Positions 48,801 through 58,764 of a stretch of 64,000 nt of DNA are shown one piece after another. This stretch comes from Mactromeris polynyma (lineage: Eukaryota; Mollusca; Bivalvia; Venerida; Mactridae): contig JASFXZ010000001.1 of the NCBI GenBank assembly GCA_032209605.1, positions 20,726,256-20,790,255 of the forward strand, given 5' to 3'. Within the stretch, counting starts at the first letter, position 1; the number at the start of each line of letters is the position of its first letter. The position numbers and the translations under genes are program-made. Below the pieces are notes generated by a model that saw only the letters and a program-made list of their open reading frames with translations, ran no database searches and was not told the DNA's origin.

Positions 48801-50427
48801 CGAAGAATCCACTGACATCTGCAGGATTGTATCAGCGTGTTAGACGAGTAATGGACGTAAGCGAATACTACTACCTGGCAACTGAATATTTGCGTTGTGG
48901 TCGGTGTTTGAAGAAGTTGATCGGCTGGAGTGGGATACTGCTCGACCAACTAGACGTCGGACACAGAAACCTGTTTCCAGCCCTTCTGACTTATAAGTAA
49001 GTGCCGATAATAATTTCCTTACGCATCAACTTGGTATACTGCATGTATCAATGTTTGATTACCCATTCTCTATAAATGTGTACTATCATCACATCTCACA
49101 CTCATTCTCATTCAATGTGAAGTATTGATTTCCCTGTGTCCATTTTGTGCTAACTCATTCACATATTCATGTATCAACATCCCATTCATCCATCGTAATT
49201 TCAGATATGCTTGTGACATTCGCGTAATCACCCTGATGCGCCAACGGGGTCTTGGGAACAGTTCCTCTCAGCTAAGGTCCAAGTTACATGAGGGGCACAG
49301 TGAGACATGGCTACGCAAGTCGTCTCAGTACCTCGCTGACTGCATGGTCAAACTTGGGGGGGGATATTTTTTTTAAGAAGGGAGGGGGGGGGGGGGTAAA
49401 CATATGGGTGAGATCTTCAGGAACAGTAACAATACATGAGCTAGCCCTACTACGTGTGTGTGTGTTGTTCGTACATTGTCAGAAAAGACTTGAAAAAGAT
49501 GGCATTTATTAAAAATATGATTATATGCTAGTAACTTGGGGGATACGGGGGTATGCTCCACCGGGATTTTTTTTTAATAAATGGATCCATCTGGTGCAAT
49601 CTGGGCTTTCTGAGCTACCTTATTTGGTATTAAAACAGGACATGTTTTATTACAAATCAAGTCAGTTATAGTACTTATTATATGAATTGTTACACTTATC
49701 CTTGCACAAGTATCTCGGAATTTCTAAGCCTGAGAACTTTTATGGGGATGGGTTGGCAAGGGCTATTTAACAAGACATAATTATAGCTACATAGAAGCTT
49801 GTGCAATCTTTATCTGAGCAGCATATCAGACATGTATATGTCTAGTTCTTATAATAATAATAGTTATTTTGCGAGCGAAGCGAGCTCGAAAAAATTACAT
49901 ATTTATTGTTTTTATTTTACCTTTGCGGGTATTTCTTTGCTACCAGACTGTTTTATGCCAAAAAGAATGCATGTGGTCTGGATTATTGGGGAGGCCAAAC
50001 TATATGTTGCCCCCCCCCCTGTCCTGACATTGGGGGGGGGGGCTGGCCCCCCCCCCCCCCCCCCCCCCCCCCCTTCTCCTACGCCCGTGACACTATACAA
50101 CAAACTGGCATTCGAGTTAGCATTTTTTAGATGGTACAAGCTGGATATTAATAATAATAACGACTTTATTCAGAGTGGACGAAATGTTTGGTGCTAGACC
50201 AATTTTCAACAAGGAACATAGGCATGAAATATAAATAAATAAGTATTATACAGTACAGTACCCGTGTGCCCAAAGCCTTTCGAGCTGGACATAACGTTGA
50301 AACTCAACGTGTGTTGTTCTTCATGATCATGTATAGCTATTTCACACTCTTCAATCGTTTCTTTTAATTGAAATCCGTCAACGTTGTTGGAATCCATCTT
50401 TTTGACTATATATGTTCTCAGGTCCAT
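39808..50427 (-). CDS. Ten-exon gene, 272-residue protein of unknown function
   Basis: Exons on the minus strand are 50427-50262, 45574-45435, 44867-44829, 44373-44318, 43985-43892, 43257-43205, 42792-42721, 42092-42029, 40853-40760 and 39848-39808. All introns are GT-AG. Phases agree at every junction, and the 819 bases end in TAA, giving 272 residues. I do not recognise the protein. The N-terminal ~50 residues are acidic. Residues about 56-102 (KYVKWIDKDVPYIPLGIKKY then SCHHGTDK and KRKRLQ) resemble, from memory, a basic Cys/His-bearing segment found in many uncharacterised mollusc and CaRF-like proteins. The rest is helical in character (TVTVLEEMKEAYKRCM; HLVNEYLTEVLVKEALVAVL) and may form coiled coils. 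There is no signal peptide or membrane segment. A 200-base N gap in intron 2 could hide an exon, but its length would have to be a multiple of 3. A second in-frame Met lies 10 codons on. The 4.7-kb first intron contains the DUF6729-like gene on the other strand. Confidence 0.75.
39864..40032. mobile_element. Foldback MITE with ~45-bp inverted arms
   Basis: The left arm (TTAGCGTTGTATACGAGCTC, then TTATACAA) and the right arm (its complement, GAGCTCGTATAAAACGCTAA) pair with about four mismatches. The interior has ACCACGAAGGCCGTAGG, a common bivalve-repeat phrase. It lies in the last intron of the minus-strand gene, starting 16 bases from the 3' splice site. A related end fragment (GGGCTCGTATACAACGCC) is at ~40170. 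Confidence 0.65.
41085..41475. repeat. Bivalve interspersed repeat with terminal hairpin
   Basis: Begins near AGAGTGTGGTCTCTGTAGTG and ends GATAACTATAGGGTACCCAC followed by AAAATCTTTGTGGGGCC, a short hairpin. From memory, the GATAACTATAGGG...TTTGTGGGG ending is common in bivalve genomes. The class is unknown. It sits in an intron of the minus-strand gene. Confidence 0.5.
44535..44715 (+). mobile_element. tRNA-derived SINE
   Basis: A box (GAGCCTAGTGGTAGAGCA), B box (GGGTTCAATCC) and a body starting ACACACCAAAGTCATTAAAT then TTGGTACTGG. Same family as 2246-2475. It lies in an intron of the minus-strand gene, antisense to it. Confidence 0.7.
45021..45220. other. Assembly gap (200 N)
   Basis: Exactly 200 N, a conventional placeholder, so the true length is unknown. 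It lies in the second intron of the minus-strand gene. Confidence 0.98.
45675..46310 (-). repeat. 31-bp minisatellite array 2, about 20 units, inverted
   Basis: On the plus strand the unit is GATACCATATAGACAGAGTG followed by ATCCACTTTCA. Its complement (GAAAGTGGATCACTCTGTCT, then ATATGGTATCT) is the unit of the array at 36150-37565 in opposite orientation. Variants include AACATATAG, GACCCACTT and GTAGACAG. It lies in intron 1 of the minus-strand gene, just before the first DUF6729-like exon. Confidence 0.93.
46583..49376 (+). CDS. DUF6729-domain protein, five exons, nested, both ends uncertain
   Basis: Exons are 46583-46688, 46902-47066, 48166-48367, 48721-48996 and 49205-49376, with GT-AG sites and phases 1, 1, 2 and 2 that match throughout. 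The conserved part runs from GYPLPAGWK through LWFYPPQP, RLFLWMPYRQW, FHCPHAAC, GLYQRVRRVMD, YYLATEYLRCGRC, WSGILLDQLDVGHRNLFPAL and YACDIRVITLMRQRGLGNS to HSETWLRKSSQYLADC. From memory this matches DUF6729, a domain of unknown function found in fish and invertebrate proteins that often continue into a transposase-like region. CPHAAC and CGRC look like a zinc ribbon. Exon 2 has an in-frame 33-bp duplication (46967-47032). After LADC the frame runs through a G run to a stop (LGGGYFF), where family members normally continue, so the 3' end looks cut. The 5' start was not found; ATG at 46589 is possible. Confidence 0.72.
47895..47962 (-). repeat. tRNA-like remnant
   Basis: On the minus strand TTGTAGTGTAAGTAGCACA is followed about 30 bases on by TGGGTTCAATACC, giving A-box and B-box spacing. 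The stems are poor, so this is a SINE head or tRNA pseudogene, in intron 2 of the nested gene. Confidence 0.4.
49377..49625. repeat. G-rich interspersed sequence at the end of the DUF6729 frame
   Basis: Poly-G tracts (13 G at ~49384) and GGGGGATACGGGGGTATGC, CTCCACCGGGATTTTTTTTT. The last phrases look like a dispersed repeat. Their sudden onset after a conserved exon suggests an insertion. Confidence 0.4.
50011..50073. repeat. Poly-C / poly-G homopolymer tracts
   Basis: CCCCCCCCC, then GGGGGGGGGGG and a run of about 30 C separated by a few bases. The tracts could fold back on each other and are prone to sequencing error. The proline-rich frame here is an artefact. Confidence 0.85.
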
Positions 50428-50869
50428 CAGACTCAGTTACTTGACCATCTCTGTTCTCATTCCGTTCTCGTTCTCATTTAGGCCTACTTTCGATTTCTAA
50501 CTTTTGGATCACCGTAAAGTGGCTACTTTTACGACGTTGTCTTGTTTTCGGCTGATCCAAAAACTGTTACCAATCGGCGATCCACTTTCCGATACCATAT
50601 AGCCGCATCGGTTACCACACGAAATTCTTACACTTCTTTCTAAATATTAACTATTTTATATGTATATATTCAACATTACACAAATTTTACTTTTCAAGTA
50701 TTTAATTTCTTCTTTTATCTAAAACATAGTGCGTGTAGATCAAAAACATTGGACCACTAGGCGACCTATTTAATGCGTAAGAACATTGTTTACAACGTGT
50801 GTTGTCAGGTCACAATTTCTGGTTGAAAATGACCTGACTTCTATAAAAGTGTTAAAATTTGGATAAAAA
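50428..50869. promoter_or_regulatory. 442-bp divergent promoter region
   Basis: The start codons of the unknown minus-strand gene (50427) and the LRR gene (50870) face away from each other across 442 bp, so both are probably driven from here. The segment has local CpG (TTTTACGACG, TTTTCGGCTG, CAATCGGCG) and a TATAAAA at 50842. It also has one copy of the 31-bp satellite core, GATCCACTTTCCGATACCAT, at 50579-50598. Confidence 0.55.
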
Positions 50870-53800
50870 ATGAGAATAACACAGCAGGTATGTACATGAG
50901 TATGTTTTAAATACAGTTTTCAATCCATGGAATCAATTGAACGATTTGTATATATTTTGATGTACTGTTTACAATAAATTTTCTCGCACTGAAGGCATGT
51001 CATGCCATGAAAGGCATGATTGTAGCGTCAGAAACCATTCCTTACAAAGCCAATATAAAGTGATACACACCCGATTAATGAAGTTACTCTTACTACGACT
51101 CTTGTATTGTATATACATACTTACACTTGTGTGTTTTTTCTGTCATGTGGTGGAATTTATCTCTATTTGCTATAACCTATATCAAATCTCAAAAAGTGCC
51201 CATTACAATTTCAATTGTTATGGACATTATTAGTGCCAGTTACTTAGTATGTAGCTTAATAATCTCACCTAAGATGTTTTTATATGTATTACTGAGTGTC
51301 TGTACAATGACAGGGGTGTCACTTCTTGAAGTAGCAGGAAACTCGCCAAAAGTAGACGGGAGTCTGTGGGGTACTCTCCTTCATAAGATCAATCATACAC
51401 GGTCCCACTAAAAAGTGCGACTAGGTGAGCCGAGGTGAGACGAAGTGCAAATTGTGATTATCACAACGATGTTATCTATACAGAGCGCCGCCATGTTTTT
51501 GCGAAAGTTGGATTTTTACGACGATTTTTTTAAACTATTCTAAACTAAAAAAAATGTAATATATCGGTAGAAATAGTATATATCAACATATATAAGTATG
51601 TTTTCATTCATTTATAATCATAAATCATGCATTAAAGGTATTTTTTCGCTTCGTCGCACTTCGTGACTTTGTCTCACCTCGGCTCACATAGTCGCACTTT
51701 TTAGTGGGACCCATCATACAAGAAAAGGGACTGGGTGATGATGGGTAATGTTAGCGGCTCCTATTGACATCCCTGTATGATCATTCTATTGGAAAACCAA
51801 CCTATGTCTGAGTGGTCAATGTTAAAATTGATATGCTGTAGTTTCTTTAAATCGGCAATAACTCTTACATTCTCTTAAAGGTAGATAGTCTAGGTTTTTT
51901 ATGCCCCCACTCTGAAAGGGGTGCATATAGATTTGCCCTTGTACGTCTTTCCGTCTGTCCTTCCGTCTGTCACAAAATATTGTGTCACTCGTATCTCCAA
52001 AAGGATATGACCCAGAGTCATAAAACTTTACAGGAATGTTCACCAGCCTGTGAAGTTGTGCACCTGGGGTTTCATGTTTGGCTGTGCCCATTAAGTGCAG
52101 AGTTATGGCCCTTGACTTAGTTAAAATATAGCATACAGAGTGTGCAATCTTGCATCACGCATATCTCCAAAACAAAATGAGCCAGATTAATAAAACTTTA
52201 CAGGAATGTTAACCAGCATATGATGTTGTGCATCTGGGGTTTTATGTTTGGCTGTGCCCAGTAAGATCAAAGTTATTGCCCTTGACTTATCACATAATCA
52301 GTACAGTTGTTCACTTAGTAATTTTGATGCGCATTCACAAATTATGAGCAGAATAATAGCATTTGCTTTTGTGACAAAGGCTGGAAGTGGGGGCATCTGT
52401 GTCCTATGGACACATTTCTTGTTGTTAAAATAAATGGTTGCCTATAACAGGTTTTCGTGGTATGTCAAGAAATGGTGGTATGCATTCATAAGCACCTTTT
52501 GCACAGTCTTCATGATAATTTTTTTGAAGGACTTGCCCATTCGGGCTGACAGCTTGCAATTTCCACTTGCGCGAAATCACTTTTACATGCCCGAATAATA
52601 TTAACAGCACCGTCAAAACAATGATGTTTTTCACATTATGTTTTAATTTGTTAAATCGGAAACGAAAACTGGTAACGATAGTTGATAATAAAGTGTTGTT
52701 TAACTCACAAAATTGACAAAAAATGAAAACCAGTCGAATTATTGCGTTCTACGTCATCAATTTTTGTGACAGCTTGGATAAAAGCTTTTTCGGACCGGAC
52801 CACGAACACAACTTGCCCATTCAGGCAGACAAAATGGATTTTTTACTTGTCAAACAGTACTTTTACGTGTCACGGGCTTCGGGCAAGTGGGTTATCATGA
52901 AGACTGTTTGCACAAAAGCATGTTAAATTTGAAATAATATTCTCTAAAACAGGTTTAAAATCTCTCATTTTTCTAAATTTCTACTAAAATAACAAAAGGC
53001 AGTCCTCAGGGTCTGAGTTGCCATGGTTTATTGGGCTGTTATGGAATTTCTATATGATACTAATGCTCATGAATAAGATTATAATGTCAGTACAATCAGA
53101 GGGTTTATAAACTTTATTTTGACTATTTTCAAAAGATGACCGATACCTTTCACATTGGAATTTTATCTCATTAAATTTGGAAATTGGGAAAAGTCTAGAT
53201 ATTACAGCAAATGTAAATGTAGTGAATAATTAATCAACAATTGCTATATACCATATAAACTGCCTTTGAAAGAAAAGTCTCTAACTTCGTAAATTTTTAT
53301 AAAAATTTACGACGCAAATTTTCCCAATTCATCTAGGAATTTTTCCCAAAATGGACAGAAAAAGGCCTGTTTTTACCTAATGTATGTGCACTTGTGCAGT
53401 TCATAATAAATGTTTTATAATTTCTGTTTAATGTGTTTGATGTTGTTTACAGTTGTTGCGGTCCAAAGCTGCTGGCCCTCTGCAGTCAGTAGAATACCTG
53501 GACTTATCAAATCTTGGAATAGGTGAGTACTTTGTGCAAGTTTTTGTCAGCCAAATCTTAGTTGTTTTTATTCTTGGTAATAATGTAGGTTGCCCACATC
53601 TTGTGCTAGTCATTTCAATATAAATGATATTAAAAAGGTAGTTAACAACGGTCCTCAGAATGAATTTCGTACTATAAGTATAACACTAACAGGGTTAACC
53701 CTTAGAGTTTTCTTTAATAAAATCCTGGAACTTCTACGTTTGTAAATTTTGGAGTACCTGATATATATTATATTATATATCCCCGTGCCATTTTTTTTAT

Positions 53801-56514
53801 CAGCCAGTGTGATCATATATTGCCAAAAGGCTTGCAAGGTGCAAGCACTGAGGTGATATTGGGTGAAAGAAATTACAACAAAAGCGTTTAAATAACGAAT
53901 AGTACTAATTTACAAATTGGGTTAAAATCGGATGCTTGCTGATCCCATGGACAATGTTGGTGTCTGTTTGAAAATTGCATCAAGAGATGCAGAAAACACA
54001 CGTCTAGGATATCCCTTCTATAAATGACCTCCTGTTACACACTAAAATCTCCAATACAGTAAAACTTCGATAAACTTAAATGGAATCTTCATGTATCTGT
54101 ACATTTAGATATCAACTTATATCAGTTGTTCTTGATGAGTTACTCAATAAGTTAAATAAATTACTACACTTTCAATTCAGGATTCGTCTCAATATGGCAA
54201 TTTATTATAAGCGTAAGCAATAGGCATTGATTGTATAGAATGTTAATATTCCTAATCAACTGTAGAAATCTTTTTGATCTTCTTCAAAGTAAAGTAAAAG
54301 CTTGTATTGAATAAAATATTGGCTCCTATTGTATGTATCAAGGGATTTAAGCAAAAACTGGTCTATCTACATGTAAATAAATTAACTGATAGACTAGTTT
54401 TACTTCCCCCCTCTATATGCTTTGTCTGATTGTAGCTATCAGCTATATTTACCACCTATCTATGTTGCCATTGTTTACTCATTCAATTGAATTAGCAATA
54501 ATTCATTGTATAATGAACCACAGTGACAGAATATTGTCACGAGTTCTCTCCCTTTATCCCTTCAGAGTTCTCTCCCTTTATCCCTTATATAGTACAATAC
54601 TATATTATGTATACTATACAAGGGATAAAGGGAGAGAACTCTAAAAAGGATAAAGGTTGAGAACTCTATTCAATTAGTGATAACTGACCTGGCTAGCTCG
54701 GTTGGTAGAGTGCTAGACTGTCACCCAGCAGATCCGGGTTCAATACCCAGGTTGGGCAGGTTATGTTCTTCTGTGACATTGGCTACCATAATGTTCCTCT
54801 ACATGTTGAGAAGTTGTAATACTTTAGCAACATATTGCAGTATGTACCACAGTATATTGCTTCAAGCCTTCAATAGCCTAAGCACCGACTGTAGATTTTT
54901 TCTGTCTTGAAACATTTTTATTTAACTCCCAAGTCTTCAAATATGTTGAAGAAATCATACTCATGGATAATCATATTCCAAAACTGTTGTCAATCTCATT
55001 TCTTTTTAAGAATAATTAAATATGAGATGTTTATGCCCAGATAATTTCATAATTAGTGCTTGTAACTTTAGTTTAAACATATTTATTTGTCTAAATTGTC
55101 ATGTAGTATACAATAAATACAAGATTACAATTTGCATTTAATAGACGAAGTGGATAGAATTGGAAGCAAAAGCTTATTGAAATTCTCTCCACTGCATACA
55201 ATGTTTTATGAAGTAGTTTCTGTTGATTTTCTGTGTACGTGTAGATTGTAGTGAACGTTAGAAAAGATTCACAAAGTCCTTCTGTTTGTATTTCTTTTTA
55301 TTCGCACACTTAAACAATGTCTGGAAATCCAGTCATATAAAGTTATAAATATTAATCTAAAGTTATGGTTTTCCAATATGTATATCAAGCTGGTACTCCA
55401 GTGAATATTAAAATAAATAACCTAAATGCAAATTCTGGTTCTCCAGTTAAATGTAAAGTAAAGGTACTCCTTTGAATGAATTCTTATTTTCTAGCATATA
55501 AATTTACATGTATTTATACACGCCTAAAACAAAGAATTAGGAAGCCAGACCTTAAGGGCTTTGGCGATAAATAAACATTTCAGATATAACAATAGATGTG
55601 TGACCTTTAGGGCTTTGATAATAAATTAACAGTTCAGATATAATAATAGATGTGTGATGACAATTAATCAGAGGAAATATGTAATCAAAGATTTTAGAAA
55701 TGAGGTGTTAATAATATAACAATAGCTTCGCAGTCAATGTTGGCAGACAGCAACAGATGTCAAACTATACAAAATAATTAAAATTTATGGTAAGAGAAAG
55801 TCTAAATTTTCACTGCATAATAATTGTACTAACTATAAGTACATGATATGGCGACTTAGTTTATGAATTTGACAAGATTTGACTACATACTTTGTATTTT
55901 AAGTTTGTACATGTATCATCGTATTAAAAAAGAAAATATCAAATATTTCAATGAAATTTTTGTAAACGAAATTAAAATATGACAGAGGTATTCGGTACTT
56001 GCGTCAGAACAAGAAATGTTTTTGCTTAATGATGTGGTCAAATGTAACTTTCTAGGAGAAAGTGTAATAAAAGTATCATAAAAAACTGGTACATTAATTT
56101 CATATTGTCTGTGTATTTCAATATACCAGTATATCGTGGCATCGTGGGTTTGAACCCATGACCTTAGTACTGAAGTAACTGTGCCTTTACCTGCTGTGCC
56201 ACTGAGACAATGCCAACCAGTTTGTTCTTATGACACTGATACAGTCGGCGTTACTCCAGTACACAGGATGTCGGCAGTTTATTGTTATATATTAAATTAT
56301 TACAGTAATTTCTGTGTCCTTATCTTCACCTTCGGTCTGATCATTAACATTCCATACCATTTGCACTTCTTTTAATTTGATTTCAGTATCCCTTGAAAGA
56401 CTCAACAGTTGTCCTAAGCTGCAGACGTTGAATCTACGAGGTAATGACATTGTTGAGGTTTCAAATTTAGATCAGAACAGAAACTTGTGGACACTTGATC
56501 TCAGCAACAATGAG
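50870..56514 (+). CDS. Leucine-rich-repeat protein, LRRC61-like, 5' part only
   Basis: Three exons join in phase: 50870-50887 (MRITQQ, donor CAG|GTATGTA), 53453-53522 (phase 0 to 1) and 56387-56514 (phase 1 to 0). The protein begins MRITQQLLRSKAAG. Repeats follow of the LxxLxLxxN type: VEYLDLSNLGI, LQTLNLRGNDI and LWTLDLSNNE, a 22-residue SDS22-like spacing. The ITxQLL start followed at once by short LRRs resembles LRRC61 as I recall it. Other SDS22-like proteins (U2A', DNAAF11) are alternatives. Later exons must lie beyond the window; I found none in phase before 64000. The tiny first exon is supported mainly by phase and by its good fit to the family N-terminus. Confidence 0.65.
51392..51720. 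mobile_element. 313-bp hAT-like MITE with perfect 8-bp TSD
   Basis: Element 51400-51712 has long TIRs (GGTCCCACTAAAAAGTGCGA, continuing GAGCCGAGGTGAGAC) and is flanked by ATCATACA on both sides (51392-51399 and 51713-51720). Eight-base duplications are typical of hAT and P elements. The right arm has a few extra bases. It lies in intron 1 of the LRR gene. Confidence 0.85.
51895..52425. mobile_element. Bivalve repeat with ATGCCCCCACT / AGTGGGGGCAT ends
   Basis: Begins ATGCCCCCACTCTGAAAGG (51900) and ends AAGTGGGGGCATCTGTGTCC then TATGGACACATTTCTTGTT. Inside are two diverged copies of a unit with TATCTCCAAAA, AAACTTTACAGGAATGTT and GGCTGTGCCCA (about 190 bp apart). From memory it is a very common bivalve dispersed repeat of unclear class. 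Confidence 0.6.
53288..53311. repeat. Perfect 24-bp palindrome
   Basis: CGTAAATTTTTA followed directly by its complement, with no loop. It lies next to a dispersed-repeat fragment (TTTTTCCCAAAATGGACAG, AAAAAGGCCTG) that recurs inverted near 62215-62265. Confidence 0.7.
54541..54665. mobile_element. Foldback element with repeated arms
   Basis: Positions 54564-54586 are the exact complement of 54620-54642 (AGAGTTCTCTCCCTTTATCC at the left end). Pairing extends imperfectly through TATAGTA. An extra direct copy of the arm lies on the left (54541-54563) and a diverged one on the right (54645-54665). No TSD was established. Confidence 0.65.
54685..54800 (+). mobile_element. SINE with well-preserved tRNA head
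   Basis: TGGCTAGCTCGGTTGGTAGA (A box) and CCGGGTTCAATACCC (B box) are correctly spaced, but the acceptor stem pairs only partly (ACCTG/CAGGT), so it is not a working tRNA. The following GGTTGGGCAGGTTATGTTCT matches the SINE at 9465-9740. Confidence 0.7.
55549..55657. repeat. Two 54-bp tandem copies
   Basis: GACCTTAAGGGCTTTGGCGA and GACCTTTAGGGCTTTGATAA start consecutive units that both end in AATAGATGTGT. It lies in an intron of the LRR gene. Confidence 0.75.
56135..56240 (-). mobile_element. tRNA-like SINE head
   Basis: On the minus strand TCTCAGTGGCACAGCAGGTA is followed by CATGGGTTCAAACCCACGA, with B box and T-stem intact. The body beyond is not clear. It lies just before the third LRR exon. 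Confidence 0.5.
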
Positions 56515-57982
56515 GTAACTCTCCATTAAAACTTTTTTTGTGACTCTTCATTTTGGAGATGTCTGATACTCTTCACTTTGAAGGTACTTCAGAATAGATC
56601 ATTTTATAGGTGTACATGTACAGGAAAGTGGAGGATAGTGAAGATAGAATATAGAGAGAGTTGGTCATGTCTTCTAAGCATAGTTTGTATTTGCAGGAAG
56701 TGTATTGCATTAAAATTCACTAATCAGCCCGAACTTGATTTATTTTTTATTTTTTTGCTCGCCTCAGTATGTGTGTCAATATTCTACAGTAAAACTTCAA
56801 AACCTCGAACTGCCATCTGACCTAGCTATTACATTTGAGGCATCTACGGTATACGTGTATGTGTATGAACAGACTGTTCCGGGTACAAGTGTACTAAGCA
56901 TGAAGAACGCATGTCATATGTGTGATGTTTACATAGTGAATGCTGTCGATCAATAGTCGCAGCATTATTCATAATAATAATAAGAATTAAAAAAGAAATG
57001 AAAGAAATTTTTTTTTTTTAAATAAATGATTCGTTCATTCTTATACACATGCATCAGGGGTGTAGCCATGTTGAAAATTATGTGTAATCAAAAGTTATGT
57101 TAAGGGTATTACCCAATGTATGTGCAAAGGGATAGGTGCAAGAGGTGGCATGTTGGGATAGGTGGGCATAGAGATGAAGGGACACTCGGTATGATAAGTT
57201 TTAACTAGCAATGGTTTCATTTACATTAATATTCATTAGCACGTTCATACAAAAATGTGGCTTTCATATTTACAACTCGGTTTGCAATGTGTATGTAAAT
57301 GCACTTTTGGTTATAGGTTACCTGCAACCCTATAGGAGCCATTTCTATCTCTTTGTGATAATAATTTAGCGGAGCAATAATTAATTCCTGTAGACTGTTT
57401 AGCATTGAGGAATGGATGGCTTTTATATACATAGATAGTTAGTTCTACTTATGGTATTTTACACACATGTTTGTATAACTTGCTAATATAAACACATTCC
57501 TATAGAATATTTCTTGATTATGTTTGCTTTGTTGAGTAGGGTTGAAATGAGCATGTATGGTAGCCAGAAATTATTTGCTTTTATTCAATGGAATATGTTA
57601 AACTTTAAATATCGTCTGATATGTTCAGCAATTTTAAAGTGTCCTTCAGTGAAGGCAGTATAATGGTATTAATCAAATCCAGACATTTCTGATTAGTTTT
57701 TGTACTAGATGTATGACTTTATGATTGGTTTTACATTATTATTGGAAACTTCACAAATTATCCGAACATCATAGGGAAGTTTAATTTATTGCGATGATGG
57801 AGACGATTTTAATTATTCACCAAGCTTCCTATCAGCATCTAAAAGTTCATTCCTCTCCTCTAGGGAATATAGTTTGATAAAGATTCACATGAACAGAAAA
57901 CGGTTAAATCTTTTGAAATGGCAGTATAAATTATGACTCAGCTTTTACCCAACACCAAAAATATTTCCTTCTTTGTTTACTG

Positions 57983-58077
57983 TAAAATGATAAGGTTGAA
58001 TAAAGTGCAAAACAGTGAAAATGGACTTGACAATGTATTCTTAATATTGAGGCGGTCTTTAAGTGAGGTTTTACTGT
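57983..58077. mobile_element. pogo-like MITE, 3' half only
   Basis: AAGGTTGAATAAAG, GTGAAAATGGACTTG and GGCGGTCTTTAAG lead to GAGGTTTTACTG and TA, matching the right half of the element at 5144-5323. Confidence 0.65.
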
Positions 58078-58764
58078 ATCAGCTTATAGATTCAAACCCG
58101 GAGTCGATGTCAGTTCTCCATGACAGTTTGACTGAGGAAAATACATTCAAAGCCATTTGTCCTTGAACAGTATGTGCTGGTTGGTAACTCAAGAATTCCA
58201 CCTATATCAACGGTCTGCTGTTCAAAACTGAAATGCTGTTGAAAAACTCAGATATGTTGCACTAAAACACACTCTGCAATCACAACTTTTTAAGATGTAT
58301 CCCATCCAAACATAAACTACAGTAGGACGGACCTCTTTCATTCGAAATTCTTCTGGTTATTTCTGTTTATACCAAGTATTCGGATAGAAGGTTGACTAAT
58401 AAACTGTATTTTAATGTGCTTCATCCATATTGAACTGATTATCTAAATCTTATAAAATCTCCAAAGTTGACATTGTATTGATCACAAATCGTACAAAAAT
58501 CATAGTTAAGCCACAGTTGTGGTCAAAAGACATGCTCGACCGAAATCTTCATTTCTGAGTCACAATTGATGTGTGCGCATAACTCTCTCCAGCCTTGATT
58601 TTATTTCGTAGCCATGAGAGGGGAGACCCTGTTTGTGAATGATGGCTTCTCTGTCTGCTTCTTTCTCTTTTTTCCCCACCATAGCTGTTGGATAGTCAAT
58701 TGTTTCTTATTTGTACATCACTTGAATCCATTGCTTTAAATTCTTGTATTACTTTCCTGGAATC

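Noticed and set aside
49799..50197. Proline-rich and glycine-rich frames
   Set aside because: Translations of poly-C and poly-G tracts that are prone to sequencing error.
52425..52634. Small secreted-protein-like frame (minus) with a hydrophobic N-terminus
   Set aside because: Its first codon is GTG, not ATG. There is no splice support, and part of the sequence recurs in degenerate form at 52810-52920.
54688..54765. Functional tRNA gene
   Set aside because: A and B boxes are good, but the acceptor stem is only partly paired and SINE body sequence follows.
56690..56730. Fourth LRR exon after TTTGCAG at ~56692
   Set aside because: The phase-0 reading hits a stop within nine codons and has no leucine-rich pattern.
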